Below are positions 1 through 11,220 of a stretch of 63,158 nucleotides of DNA, piece after piece (positions within the stretch are counted from its first letter, which is position 1; each line of letters begins with the position of its first letter). The notes under the pieces were generated by a model. The model was not told the DNA's origin. It searched no databases and saw only the letters and a list, made by a program, of their open reading frames with translations. The translations under genes and the position numbers were made by a program. Origin of the DNA: Fonticula-like sp. SCN 57-25 (taxonomy: Eukaryota; Nucleariida; Rotosphaerida); assembly GCA_001724245.1 (NCBI GenBank), contig MEDX01000007.1:1-63158 (forward strand), in the 5' to 3' direction.

Positions 1-347
1 GACCGAACCGCCGACAGCGAATCAGAACAACCGGTGGGGTGACAGTGATTAGCCACTTTATTGATTATGGAGGAGTACCCCCCTGGACTCTACCCTTAAG
101 TGCCTCGGAGGCCTCGGATTGGGCAGGCTGTGCACTGCGCACAGAGATATAAAAATAACAATAATTATACGGATACATTATTCGTGCAGGCACAGGCGAA
201 CACGAGGTGGCGCAATCCTACGGGAAACAAAATTGGACTGGGAGGTCGGGACGGGGGAACGTAAACTGAGAGTACAAAGAAGTCGGAAAGTACAGAGGAG
301 GAACAGGAAAGAAAGCTCGGAGAAAACTGGTATCGTGGGATGAAACC
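1..347. other. 3' flank of the G-alpha gene, no gene seen
   Basis: This stretch lies downstream of the stop codon of the minus-strand G-alpha gene. The reading frames crossing it show no family signature. An AATAAA hexamer on the minus strand (plus positions 57-62) could be a polyadenylation signal for G-alpha. Nothing else is recognisable. Confidence 0.5.
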
Positions 348-1791
348 CTATGAGGTGGGGTGCAGGACCTGCACGTGTGAGCCCTCGACAACCTTGGGCT
401 CGGCGTCCTCCTCCTTGCGCTCCGACACGCTGTCGGCGACGTAGTGCCAGGCATCCTTGACATCCTATCGTGGCGAATGAGCGGGTGCATAGAGAGCGCG
501 AGCTGCGTACGGCGCGGAAGCAGGCCGACATGGCGAGGAAGTGCACGCGGGACGGCTCGCCGGTGCGCACGGTCGCGCGGAACTTGTGCGCGACATAGTC
601 GAGGCCCGCCTTGGCGTCGCCGGCCGGCCCTGCACGCGAGCGCACCGCAATTAGCAAATGCAACAAAAGGCCCGTTTGGCATCGCACCTTCAAAGTCGCT
701 AAAGAGCTTGCACGTGTTGAGCGGCTTGTGCTTGATGAGCTCGGCAAAGAGGTCGTGCTTGTTGAACAGCAGGTAGACGGGCGTGTTTGTGAAGAGCGGG
801 TTGTTGATCGTTTGCTCAAAGAGGCGCAGCGCCTCGCTCATGCGGTTGATGGTGCTGTCCTCAAAGAGCACGTTGGCATAGTCGGCCAGGTTGACAATGA
901 ACACGATCGACTTTACATTGTCAAAGCAGTGCATCCACTTGCGGCGCTCGGTGCGCTGACCGCCCACGTCCACGATGCTGGCACAGCGAGTGAGTATGCG
1001 CGGCGCGCGTCAGTGGGCAACGCACTTGAACTGGCCCGACGGGTGGTCAATCACGGTCGTCGAGATGCCGAGGGTTACCACGCGCGTCATGATAGCGTCC
1101 TCCTCCGTCGGCTCGTAGTTTGGCGCGGCGATACGCGGCGCCGCCTCAAAGTAGCTGTTAACAAGTAGGGTTAGTACACGCACGTGCAGCAGCAGGGTCC
1201 GTGGCGTACTAGGCACTCGCTTCGAGGATCCAAAACTCGTGGCGCAGCTCGAAAGTCTGCTTAATAACGGGGTTTTGCCAAAGGCGGAAAATAGCGTCCG
1301 CCAGCTGGGGCGAAAACTCGTCCTCGCTCGAAATGTCGTACGCCGAAACAACCGCCGCGCGTGCCTAAATAACAAAACAGGAGTCCCGCGCGAGGTCAGT
1401 AGCGAGGCTCGGCGAGATTTTCGCGCGTGCCTTATCCTCGTCGCTGCCAAGGTCGGTCTTATAGACGTTGAGCGCGCGATCCACAAGGATCTGCATGCTC
1501 TGCGCAGCGTTCCGCTTGATACTGCTGATAAAACTGCTCCGCTCCGCTTCCGTCATGGCGATGTTGTAGACCAGCTTGAGCTGCTTCAAAAAGGTGGTTT
1601 TACCGGATTCCCCCGGGCCTGCGCAGCATGTGAGCAACTGATCGAAAATTTCCCCGGGCGTCGAAATCGGCCATCCCGAGCAAAAAACTCTACTACATAC
1701 CAAGCAGGAGAATTTTCGTCGCGTTATTATCGACCGCTTCCAGCGGCTGGTCGGCATCCGCCGGCTGCTCCTTGCTACCCCCGCAACCCAT
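348..1791 (-). CDS. Heterotrimeric G protein alpha subunit, atypical C terminus
   Basis: GTP-binding alpha subunit that should act at the inner face of the plasma membrane. The start at 1791 gives MGCGGS, an N-myristoylation signal with a palmitoylatable Cys3. Exon 1 (1701-1791) ends in the P-loop and intron 1 (1619-1700) splits it, giving LLLGPGESGKTT. Switch I has the conserved Arg and Thr (TRVVTLG). Switch II reads DVGGQRTERRKWMHCF. The base-specificity motif is NKHD (usual NKKD/NKQD). The helical domain carries an insertion-free AEERSSF-type alpha-A region. About five short introns give roughly 350 residues, normal for the family. The oddity is the end: the usual TCAT loop is not recognisable (HFLAMSACFRADV instead), and the receptor-contact tail is replaced by an acidic, polar extension ending in LHPTS. 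It sits head to head with the EAF7 gene. Family certain; coupling to a receptor doubtful. Confidence 0.93.
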
Positions 1792-1850
1792 TTTCCCACC
1801 CGACTGTTGTGGTCTGTGTTCGCTTCTCCGCGAACTCGCCGCTTCTCTGG

Positions 1851-1906
1851 CCAATCACATTGGGTCATCCCCTAATTGTTGCAATTTTGCAAATTTGCTA
1901 ATTTGA
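1851..1906. promoter_or_regulatory. Bidirectional promoter elements: CCAAT/ATTGG pair and TTTGCA motif
   Basis: The 156-bp gap between G-alpha (minus) and EAF7 (plus) contains CCAATCA at 1851-1857 followed by ATTGG at 1859-1863. After them comes a TTGCAATTTTGCAAATTTGC block around 1879-1898. The TTTGCA block recurs upstream of other genes in this window, and the CCAAT pair recurs at three others. A promoter role is inferred from position and recurrence. Confidence 0.5.
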
Positions 1907-1947
1907 CTTTTCAACTTGATCGTTGGCGCGCTTGAAACGTACTCAAC

Positions 1948-2782
1948 ATGGGCGCCAGCGGTGAAGTGTGGGCTCCTGAGAATGAGATTCACCTATTCCA
2001 CGCAATGCAAAAGTACAAGCCGGTGGGGATGCACAAGCACGTGCGCATGTTTAATATCCACCGGTTCGTGAACGAGCACGCCAAGGCGCCCATCTCGGTG
2101 GAGCAGATCTGGGAGCGCATCAATGACATGTATGACATTCAGCTGCTCGACGAGCTGGTACGGGGCCTCACTCGATATCCGGCACGAACTTTGGCTGACG
2201 TCGTTTGTAGGCCGAGGAGGACTCGGAGGGCGAGCACGAAGAGGACGAACCCATTGAATTCTGGCTCCCGAGCGACTTTTTAGAAGAATGTTCGTATTAC
2301 CCTTCCTTGCTGCCTTGCACCTGTTGGCTAACTGATACGCTCAGCCACACGCGCGTCACAGACGTCGCGTCGCACACAGTCGGGGTCGCCGTCTCAAGAG
2401 CAGTTGGATGACACGGAAGGTACGATTTACAACTCTTTCTCGCTTTTGCGCCGCGGTGCTAACCTCTTTCTGTGTGGCAGAACGAAAGGAGGGCATGCGG
2501 AGATCGTCCCGCGCGGGCACCACGGCGTCGACCGCAGCGACTGCGTCCGCCCTTGGTACCTCCAAGCAGTCCACGGCTGAGCCAACAAGGTCCGTCTCAC
2601 CCCTGATGACCTTTTATCTCGCGCTAATCCGCAGTAGCCCGGCGGTGACGAGCCCCGCCCCATCGCGGACACCCGAAACAGCGACGGCCAGCGGGCGGAG
2701 AAAGCGCAGGGGGTCAGAGTCGAGCTCTGCGGCGCCCACGACGCCGTCCGCTCAGCCGACGAAGAAGACGCGCCGCAACTAA
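1948..2782 (+). CDS. EAF7: EAF7/MRGBP-type NuA4 histone acetyltransferase subunit
   Basis: Nuclear chromatin protein, a subunit of the NuA4/TIP60 acetyltransferase complex in yeast and animals. Exon 1 encodes the whole family core: a Trp-Glu-containing start (VWAPENEIHLFHAM), then KPVGMHKHVRMFNI, then an IWERINDMYDIQLLDEL helix, all typical of EAF7/MRGBP. The second exon is acidic and contains FWLPSDF, matching the short conserved FxLPxDF that follows the core. The remaining exons are Ser/Thr/Lys-rich, low complexity, and end KKTRRN. Four short introns are visible (5' sites GTACGG, GTTCGT, GTACGA, GTCCGT, each with CTGAC/CTAAC before the AG). Length is about 200 residues, as in the family. 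The start follows the CCAAT/TTTGCA promoter block. Confidence 0.85.
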
Positions 2783-2968
2783 TTTGACTCTGTATTTTTT
2801 CCTTTGTGCATTACCAACAAAACTATTATTCAATGCGACCCTTTACTTGTTCCATTACTTGCATGCATTATGCGTGCTGTGGCCCCTTTGCTGTGCCAAA
2901 ATGTCACATATTCCTTTGGGATCAGCTCTGCTCCGCTCGCTCGGTGCTGCGCTCTTTCCTGTTGGCCA

Positions 2969-2994
2969 GTTTGCAGTTTGCAGTCATTGCAAAC
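2969..2994 (+). promoter_or_regulatory. TTTGCA-type element directly before the EI24 start
   Basis: GTTTGCAGTTTGCAGTCATT, then GCAAAC, runs up to the ATG at 2996. The TTTGCA core occurs twice in direct orientation and once inverted. It is one of the best copies of the window-wide element. Confidence 0.5.
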
Positions 2995-2995
2995 A

Positions 2996-4284
2996 ATGAA
3001 GCGGACCCGGTTCGAGGTACCGGCCGATCAGCCGCCCTCGCCAACGACGCCGTCCTCGCCGGCGCGCTCGAAAGAAGAGGCTCAGTCACCTTCAAGCCGA
3101 GGCTTGCTTCCCGCAGTGCTGCAGTGCTGGAATGACATACTGAGTGGACTGCGGGATGCGGTTGCCCTCATAACCGCGGTTGACCCGTTTAGGCAGTTAC
3201 GTTGTCTGCCATGGCGCCTCTGATCACTGACTAAGTAGCTGTGTAGGTCGACCAAGATGCTCATGCGTGCAGCTTTTTGCTTTCTGCTGAACGGCGTCAT
3301 CTTTGGCGGCAGCATATTCACGTTCAATGTCGCCGTAGTCCCGCTGACGCGGTGGCTCTGGTCGCTGCCGACGGGCGGCGACCCACCGCGCATTGGCGAG
3401 CTCTTTGAGCTCATTCTTCATGTAGTGTACTATGTGCGCCAGTCTCTTTTCCTGTTATGTTAGCTGTGTGTTGCTGACAACGCGCCGCGACAGATTGGGT
3501 GGGTATACCCGGTATATGCGTTCAGCTTTCTCCTAAACGGGTGGTGGCATCAAGAGATCGCCGATCTCGCCTACAAGCTGCGTCATGAAGGCGCGCCGGC
3601 CAATGTGTCTGCCACGTACGTTCACTTTCGGCAGCGCGTCGCCGACGAGATCTTTCGCGCCGTCATGATCCTCTTTTACCTCTCGCTCGCGGCCGCCGTT
3701 CGATTCGTCCCGCTGGTCGGCACGCCCGCCAGCTTCATCCTCCTGTCGTGGGTCTATGCCTTTTACAGCTTTGAGTGCGGCGCTGCCTTTGCGGCCACTT
3801 TTACGAAAAAGGCGTCTAATTTGGTTCTTGTTAGATACATTTGGATCAACAGGGGATGGACGCTGGCTCAGCGAGTCGGCTTTTTTGAGACGCACTGGGC
3901 GTATTTTTTCGGTTTCGGTACGCAAAGGCACAGCGCTTCGCCTGTTGTTAACAGTGCTGTGCAATTCAGGTCTGCCATGCACGCTTTTGACATTTTTCTC
4001 GTCGCACCTTGTCAGCGGCGTCGTCTTTGCGATGATTTTCCCTCTCGTGCGCCAATAACAATTTGCATGTTTGGCTCTTTCACTGACACGGTGTCTAGTT
4101 TATTGTTATGGCAAACGCAGCGACCGTGCGTCCCGTGGCGCAGCCGAACGCGCAGCTGCCCTCGCGGATCCTCGACTCGGTCCTGCCGACGCGCATGCCC
4201 GTCTTTAGCCTGCCGTGGAGGACGACGAGCTTTTTTGTGCGGCGCATTCAGGCCATTTGGGCGTCGCCCGCTGCGCGGCAATGA
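2996..4284 (+). CDS. EI24: EI24-family multi-pass ER membrane protein
   Basis: Homologue of EI24 (p53-induced ER protein, needed for autophagy in animals; EI24/CysZ superfamily). The N-terminal about 65 residues are Ser/Pro-rich and soluble, with an LQCWNDILSGLRDAV helix like the family's. Intron 1 (3196-3246) joins to RAAFCFLLNGVIFGGS, the first membrane helix and family signature. Later exons give YPVYAFSFLLNGWWHQEIADLAY, then hydrophobic helices around RAVMILFYLSLAAAV and FILLSWVYAFYSFE, then WINRGW and ETHWAYFFGFG, closely matching EI24 landmarks. A late helix reads HLVSGVVFAMIFPL and the tail is basic. Five or more short introns are present. Length is about 330 residues. No catalytic motif is expected. 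Start chosen at 2996 because a TTTGCA promoter block immediately precedes it. Confidence 0.88.
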
Positions 4285-4446
4285 GCGCGCTTGTACTCGA
4301 ATTGAACTGTACCATCATATCGGTCACCGTTTCAGCGGGGTGATGCAGAGTTGTCCACCTTGAAATGCGAAATCGAATAGGAAAAGGATCGGGTGGGTGC
4401 ATTTTTTGTACACGATCCACACCGTCAACAAAGACGCCCGCCCGCC

Positions 4447-6229
4447 ATGTTTGCGGTGAAAAAGGGCATTAAGAATGTGTACGGGGCGGAATGAAGCGCG
4501 CGGCGCACTGCTGAGAGTATTGTCTGACTTGGTATGACGTAGCAAAAAGGCGGTGATGAATTACTCGGAAGTAGAGCTGAAGGTGCGAAATGCGACGTCG
4601 AACGAGCCCTGGGGCGCGTCGCCCGACCTGATGCAGGAGATCGCCCTTGCCACCTTTGATCCGTGCGTGCCCCTCTGGCCTTCCCTCGCTTTGCTAACAG
4701 GGCGCTCCTTTAGCTCTGCGTGCAAGCGCGTGACGGATGTCCTGTTCAAGCGCCTTGGCGATCGCAAAAACTGGCGGCATGTATACAAGGGCCTCGCGTT
4801 GCTCGAATACCTTGTCAAGGCTGGCTCAAGCCAGTTCCTCCAGGATGTCGCGGATCGCATGTCGGACATTGACGCGGCGACGGCTATCCAGTTTGCCGAC
4901 GAGAGCGAGACGGATCACAGCGTCGTGCGGACGCGCGCGCGCGAGGTAGCGACGCTCCTTCGCAACAAGGAGGCCGTCGAGCACGAGCGGCAGCCCTTTG
5001 CCGCCTTTAGAGAGGCCGCGATGCAGGAGGCCGCGGAGGAACTCGCAACGGAAACGGAAGGGCGGCGACTGCGTAAATCGGTGCGCTTGCGCTGCTCTAT
5101 TGACCGTCTCTGTTGACATCGCATCTGATCTAGTCTGTCAACATGAGCATGCCCGTCCTGGACTCGGTGCGCATCGCGATGGCGCGATCGAAGTGAAACT
5201 AACGCACGCCGACAGGGCAATGACGAGATGGCGCAGTCGCTCTACTCCCCGTTGGACCAGGAGCCTTCTGTCGATGCGTCGCCGCCGCGCCAGTCTGCCT
5301 CCGTACGCTCTTTTGCCTCCAACTGTCCATGACTGACGCGCGCGGCAGTATGTGCGCCCGTCGTTCATGTCGGCGATGGACACGGCGCGCGGCACCCGGC
5401 TGTTGGAAGCAGGCTGGAAAGGTGCGCTTTATTTTTATTTTTTGTTAGCTCACCAATGCTGCAGCGGTGCACCGCATTGTGGCGCCGTCCTCTGACACGC
5501 CGGGCGACGACGGCGCGCTGCTATGCGCGCTGCTGTCGGTGATGGCGAGCGGCAGCTGGGACTATGCTCACGTACGAGTACCTACATTGTCATTTACCCT
5601 GACATACTTTATGTAGCTCAAGGAGACGATGGTGCCCGAGGGCGTTAACCTTGTGCAGGAGCGGCGGTCAATCTTTTACTACTTGTACAATGCGTGTACG
5701 CACTGCGTGCAGCTGCGGGCGCCCATCGCCGAGCAGGCCAAGGCGGCGTTCCCCGACAAGCCGGCCAACAGCGCGCTGCTCTCATATGTGAGCGCGCAAT
5801 ACGCATCGTACGTGCACTGATTCTGGTTCGTCCGTTCTCACCGGCTGGTAGGCATCAAAATTTGACGGTAAGCGAGGTGGGCGCTGGCGCCTACCGCGAC
5901 GCGTACGCTGCTCTATTGTGCTCTCCTTTTAAACGCTAACGGGTGGCTATAGATACATCCTGGTGCTCCTCAGCGAGAAGGAGAATGGGACGCTGGCGGT
6001 GACGCAAATGTTCACGCCGATCAATGCGACGTCGGTGTTTTACGTGCTGCACCATGACGGCGCGTTTGACCTGCTAGAGCCCAACACGGTGCCCGAAATG
6101 GGCAAGCCCGAGACGTTCCAGTCGGCCCCCGAGGGGCTGCAGCACACGCTGCAGGCAATGTACGCGCACGAGATCGGCCTCGTGCTCATGGACGAGCGGC
6201 CAATGGTGACCGAGCAGCTCCCGTTCTAG
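4447..6229 (+). CDS. ENTH-domain (epsin-like) protein with uncharacterised C-terminal domain
   Basis: The N terminus is a clear ENTH domain, which binds phosphoinositides and bends membrane in clathrin trafficking. Exon 1 (ATG at 4447, MFAVKKGIKN) splices to AVMNYSEVELKVRNATSNEPWG. KRLGDRKNWRHVYKGLALLEYLVKAG and a VREKA-like helix follow. Phase-0 splicing carries the frame on from about 5090 into a Ser/Pro linker (SLYSPLDQEPS) and then about 250 residues I do not recognise. Landmarks there are DTARGTRLLEAGW, GDDGALLCALLSVM, SIFYYLYNACTHC, a YILVLLSEKENG strand and VFYVLHHDGAFDLL. The usual epsin tail features (UIM, DPW, NPF, clathrin boxes) are absent. The HHDGAFDLL end recalls the His motif of OTU-type cysteine proteases, but this is only a weak resemblance. 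Alternatively the C-terminal part is a separate gene starting at 5143. ENTH part sure; the fusion is likely because exon phases agree. Confidence 0.72.
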
Positions 6230-6334
6230 ACTGCGCCACGGCGGCCAAAACTATCGATGATCATGATGTACTTTTAATATCCACTTGTAACATATCAAAT
6301 TGAACACGGCTGAACACAGTGCGGCGCGCGGCGC

Positions 6335-7644
6335 TTACATAATGCGAATGTCCTTCTTGCGGTTGGGCGCATACGTGTCCTTGTGGCGGTCGTAGAGCGC
6401 CTGCAGCTCCTTGATGTAAATGTCGTGGTACTTGTCGAGCGTCTCGTTGTCCACGACGTCGAGCTTGGGCACCTTGATGGGCTTGCCGACTATACAAAGG
6501 CACCCTTAGCACACGGCGCAGCGCGACAAGAGGAGGCTGCGTACCGACAGAGGTGATGGGGCTGCGCATGGGCAGGAGGCCAAAGTCATAGTTGAACACG
6601 CCGCGGCCGATAAAGAGCGGCATCGAAAAGCCAAAGACGCTCTTGAGCTTGTTCTGCAGCGTGCGGATGCGCGAGCCCTGCGGGTTCGCAATAAGAACAT
6701 TGTACGCGTCGTTCTCGCCAAACGAAAAGACGGGCACGAGGTTGGCGCTGCGCGTCGTGTCAGCACAACAAACAAACATTCATGAACAGAACGGACCCAT
6801 GCTTGAGCGCCATCTTGACGAACCCCTTCCTGTTCTTGATTGTGAGGTCGGACGTGCCCGGGCGCGCGTCGAGGGCCTCGGCGGCGCCGCCGACGACGAT
6901 CATGACCGCGTTGCCCGGGCCGCGCTTGAGCACGCTCGAGATGGACTCCTTGCTCGCGCTGATCATGCCGATGCTCAGGAGAAGGTCGCGGAACACGGGC
7001 ACGACAAAGTTGTTGTCGAGCGTGCACACGCGAAGATTGATTTTCGGAAAGAGGTGGTCAAAGCCCGTCGCATTGCTGCAAAAGTTGCCCCACGCGCCGA
7101 ACCCAATAATGCCTGCGGGAATGAGGTGGTAAGAATACGGTCGACAAGGCGAATACGTATCGACCAGCGCCGCATCCCGCGCAAACCAACACACAAAACA
7201 ATGCCCTACCCGCTACCTTGCCTTGGTGGCAACATATTACGAACAATGGCCCGCTTTCCCGGTCACTTCAACCGCGTACCGTGGGGGTGGTATGCAAGGA
7301 GGTACGACTCTTTGGGATCAAGGTCAACCTCCTTGACGAGCTTGAGCGGAAAGTAGCCCGCAAAGTACGTCCAAAGCTATTCATATCAAACATGAGTGGC
7401 GAAAAAGAGCGTTAAACAGGCATACCCTCATATTGCGGATGACCTTGAGGGGCCGGCCTCCGCTGCGGGCGGCCTTGTCCAGCAGCATGTAGATGAGGTA
7501 GATAATTGTAAAGGGCCAGAGGATGGGGAACGCGAGGCACGCAAAGCAGATCAACGCGCATATCGGTAGCATGCACACCCATAAAAGCAGCGTCGCCGTC
7601 TCGAGCCTCCGCCGGAGCGGGATGTTGAGGAACGCCCAGCGCAT
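6335..7644 (-). CDS. DGAT2: Diacylglycerol O-acyltransferase 2 (DGAT2 family)
   Basis: ER and lipid-droplet enzyme making triacylglycerol from diacylglycerol and acyl-CoA; some family members are monoacylglycerol or wax acyltransferases. The N terminus has a hydrophobic hairpin ([16 protein letters not shown], then [13 protein letters not shown]). The [11 protein letters not shown] segment leads to the catalytic block AYHPHGIIGFG (HPHG). Further signatures are [11 protein letters not shown], the [12 protein letters not shown] helix, [28 protein letters not shown] and a [11 protein letters not shown] strand near the end. All are DGAT2 hallmarks. About four short introns; around 350 residues, family size. 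Start taken at 7644 ([13 protein letters not shown]), because upstream in-frame starts are not ATG. Head to head with SPT8 across 80 bp. Confidence 0.93.
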
Positions 7645-7684
7645 GGCGACCCGGTCAAAGTTGCAAGGCACGGATTCACGTTCG

Positions 7685-7720
7685 TGCAATCTGCAAACTC
7701 GCCCTTGCAAATTGCAATCT
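7685..7720 (+). promoter_or_regulatory. TTTGCA/TTGCAA elements between DGAT2 and SPT8
   Basis: CTGCAAACTCG and CTTGCAAATTGCAATCTTGCG run up to the SPT8 ATG at 7725. The whole DGAT2-SPT8 gap is 80 bp, so both genes probably share this promoter. Confidence 0.45.
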
Positions 7721-7724
7721 TGCG

Positions 7725-9213
7725 ATGGCGGAGGACGGCGGCCCTGTCAAGCGGACGCGGACGGATGACGGCAGCGGTCTCGGTGCGTTGCTCTCTCGAG
7801 GGCAGCTGAATTGCACTAACACGCACACAGTGCGGCGCTCGTTTGTTGAAATAGAAGCTGTACCGTGGGTGTCGTGTCCTCACCCGTCGTCGGTGCATGC
7901 GCTCGATGCGACCGCCGACGGGCGGTGGCTCTACACTGCCGGCGGCGAAGGCGTCGTGCGCCGCTTCGACATAGTGCGGTCATTCAATTCGCCGCCCGTG
8001 CCGACGCTGAAAGGCCCTATGGGTCCTCTCCGCGTCGGCCTCATGCTGAGCTCGTTCGAGACGTTTCAGCGACCGGCGGGGTCAATGTCGCCGGCGGCAA
8101 AGGCCAACGGCACCGGAATGGCCGGCGGCGCTATGGGCCCGCCATCGGCCGCGTCGGGTAATTCTTCAAGTACAATTTACAGCATGGCGGTGCACTCTGA
8201 AGGAGTGTGGTCGTTAACGGGGCATGCGGTACGTAAAAAACGTTTGACGCAATTTTTGGTTTGTTTGTTTGATACCAATTGCTGCCATGTTGCGCTTGTT
8301 GTATAATAGTGCGCTCTTGTTACGCTTTTGCTTATCTGGCATGTAGGATGGCGCGGTGCGCCTGTGGAGCATGCGCGTCTACGAAGGGCGGTGTCAGCAT
8401 GTGTTTGCGGCCCACAAGCAATCTGTGTCTTGCCTTGCTCTCGCTCCCGGTGAGCGTTCGTTTGTCAGCGGCGGCTGGGACAGCCACCTTGTCGTGCACG
8501 ACCTCAACACTGGCGCGACGCAGCGCCGGCTCGAGGGCCACCGCGGCCAAGTTACTGCCGCCCACTTTTACAGCCCGCCCGCGGGCGGCCCCGCGCAGCT
8601 GCTCACGTCGTCCGTAAAGGGCGACAGCCTGCTGTGGGACACGCGGCAGGAGGCTCCGACACGAAAGATCACCACGCAGCCGAGTTGGGCGCTGTCGTCG
8701 TGCTGGTCGGCGAGCGGGTCGAGCGTGTTCTGCGCCTACAAGAACCAGGTTGTGGACGAGTTTGACCTCACAGCGGGGCGGACCCTGCGTACCGTCAAGC
8801 TGCCGCCGTCGTCGCGCGGCGCTACGCATGTGGCGGCCTTCCCGGATGGCAAGCACGTCTTATGGTGCGCAGACTGAGGCCGAGTCACGCCTTGCTAACG
8901 GTTTTTAATAGCGGCTCGGAGGACGGGCTGCGCATTTGGCGCCTGGGCGACGGCGGCGAGCAGCCAAAGGGGATGCTGCCATACTCAATTGTGCCCTCGG
9001 GTGCCACCGGGTCAGGCTCGGTCTGTGCCTCTGGTGCGCCTTTTTGTCCCCTTGTGTACACCTTGGCTGACACTGCGCGCAGTGATTGACCCGCAGATGC
9101 GGTATATGATTACGTCAACCGGCGACCGCGGCATCTTGGGTTCGTCGGACCGCGCGGCGATGATCTACAAGCTGTCCGCCGCGCCGCTGGTGGCCGCAGA
9201 GAGCGCCGCGTGA
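7725..9213 (+). CDS. SPT8: SPT8-like WD40 subunit of the SAGA coactivator
   Basis: WD-repeat nuclear protein; yeast SPT8 links SAGA to TATA-binding protein. After a short basic N terminus (KRTRTDDGSG), an early repeat reads VHALDATADGRWLYTAGGEG followed by VRRFD. A long Gly/Ala/Ser insertion follows, then a GVWSLTGH repeat, DGAVRLWSMR, CLALAPGERSFVSGGWDSHLVVHDL, LLTSSVKGDSLLWDTR, and GSEDGLRIWRL. The last blade has RYMITSTGDRGILGSSDRAA, which matches the distinctive SPT8 C-terminal blade with its glycine-rich loop. Four introns; about 410 residues. SPT8 is best known from fungi, and a generic WD40 protein cannot be fully excluded. Divergent from DGAT2. Confidence 0.75.
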
Positions 9214-9353
9214 GCTTTGTTTTGGCATTCTCTACTGTACTCGATAGTGTATCCAATATGACCAGTTACATTGCGTAAAGATATCACGCGGGAAAGTAAA
9301 GGTATTCAGTTTGCGCGATGCAGCTAGCTGCTGTATATATGTCTACGCGACGC

Positions 9354-11220
9354 TCAGTAGAGGTATCCGATCTCGGCAAAGACGTCGCAGCCGGGGATGT
9401 CCCACGTGGCGACGCTAAAGGTATCGTGGATCAAGACGTGCTGGAGCGTGGTGGCGTTGAAGCGCGGCCAGACAACCTCGGGGCCGTGGCCGTTGATGTT
9501 GCCCGCGGCAAAGTTGGTCCAGTAGTCGATCATGCCGGCGGAGAGCAGCTCCTCCTCGGGGGTGAACAGGCCGTCGGGGATGTGGAACGTGTAGGGGAGC
9601 TCCATGGCGTGGCAGGCCATCGTGCCGTAGCACTGCGTGATGTTGCCGGCCTGCGGGCGGTAGTCGGGCGTGTGCGTAAAGTGGTACGCGTACACCGGGT
9701 TGCTCGTCGCCTGCGCGTAGCTCTCAGCAGCCTGTGAGGGAGCGGTCAGCAAAAGAACCAAAAGTTTTTCAGTGGCGCACGTGAAGGCTCGGGCAGCGGA
9801 ACATAAAGTCAGTGACGAGCGAGCTAAAGAGCTGGTAGTTGTTCTCGCTGACGGGCGGGTACGCCTCGCGCACGAGGTCGCTCTTGTCGCCAAAGATGCG
9901 GTCGAGGAGCACGTTATAGACGGGCGGCGGGAAGGTGATGTCAAAGTCGGTGCCGAGGATGGCGTTGACGACATCAATCGCAATCAGGATCACGTCAGTG
10001 AACAGGACGGCCTCGTCCCTGCAAGGCCGGTCAGAATGGAAGCAGCAATAAAAGGGTGTAAAGGGCGTACTTGTTGACACCCCAGAGCAGCGGGACGTCA
10101 GAGAGATACTCGCTTTGCTCGAGGAAGGCGTCGAGCGACGCCATGGGCAGGACCTCGCCGTCGACGGTCGGTCCCCACTGCGCGCGCGTCAGCAAAAAAG
10201 CAGACTATCTGCCAAATAGAGCATACCGTGAGGAGGTCGGCCAGCCAGTACTCTGAGCGCGGCTGGATGCGGCCGTGCTTGAAAGCGATGGTCTCAAGGG
10301 TCGCGTTGCGGAGGCACACGACATCGTCGTGGCCGCACCCGACGGCCTCGGCGAAGCCGTTGCCGAGCTCGATGGCAAAGTCGCGGGGCTTGAAGCGGAT
10401 ACCAAAGGCATTGCTCTGCATGATGGCGCGGTGGAAAAGGCCGCGGGCCGGCGGCGAGGAAAGCTGCGCGCCGACGCTCATGGCGCCCGCGGACTCGCCG
10501 TAAATGAGGACATTGTTCGGGTCGCCGCCAAACTGGGCAATGTTGCGCTGAACCCACTCAAGCGCAAAGCGCTGGTCCTCGAGGCCGTAGTTGCCGCGCA
10601 GGGACTCGGTGACGAGGAAGCCAAACGGACCAAGGCGGTAGTTGGGCGCCACAATGATCACGTCGTGGCCGGAGACGGTGAACGTGCCGTCGTAAAAGCC
10701 GAGCTCCCAGTTGTCGCCAAGGACAAAGGCGCCGCCGTAGAACCACACCATGACGGGCAGCGGGCGCGTCAGGCGGTCAGCGCTCGGCGTGTACACATTC
10801 AACTGAAAGAATAGTCAGCGCAAGCTCATCAAGGGAGAGAAGAGGGCGCACAAAGAGGCAGTCCTCGCTGACGGCATAGTTGGGCATAAAGTTGAAGAGC
10901 TGCTGCAGCGACGTACCGGGGCTAAACGACCAAAGTCAGTACGCAATATACAAAAGAAAATGTACGTACCAGATGTTTCCGTTCTCGGTCGCGTCGGCAA
11001 CCTCGGTCCAAGGCTCCGGATCGACCGGCGACGTCCAGCGGAGATCGCCGACCGGGCCGCGACCATAGCGGATGCCGCGGAACAAACGAGAATTCTCGAG
11101 GATCTTACCCCGCACGGGGCCCAGGTGCGTCGAGACAACATCGTCCGACTGTGCGCGCACAGTCGCGGACACGGCTAGCGCCGCAACCAGCACCGCCGTG
11201 AGCCAAGCTTGGGGCTGCAT
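9354..11220 (-). CDS. Secreted type-B carboxylesterase (COesterase family)
   Basis: Serine hydrolase of the cholinesterase/carboxylesterase alpha/beta-hydrolase family. A cleavable signal peptide begins at 11220 (QPQAWLTAVLVAALAVSATVRAQS), so the protein is secreted or lumenal. The N-terminal core reads THLGPVRGKI and LFRGIRYGRGPVGDLRW. EDCLFLNVYTP is formed across an intron. The oxyanion-hole strand is MVWFYGGAFVLGD. The nucleophile elbow is LIYGESAGAMS (Ser in GESAG). The catalytic His is probably in CHAMELPYTF near the C terminus. Several Cys pairs suit an extracytoplasmic fold. Five short introns; about 530 residues, family size. Substrate cannot be told. Divergent from RhoGDI over a 535-bp gap. 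Confidence 0.92.

Noticed and set aside
4447-6229. Calling the ENTH fusion an OTU deubiquitinase
   Set aside because: The Cys motif DGxC is not present in canonical spacing, and only the His-like end resembles the family. Kept as a hypothesis.
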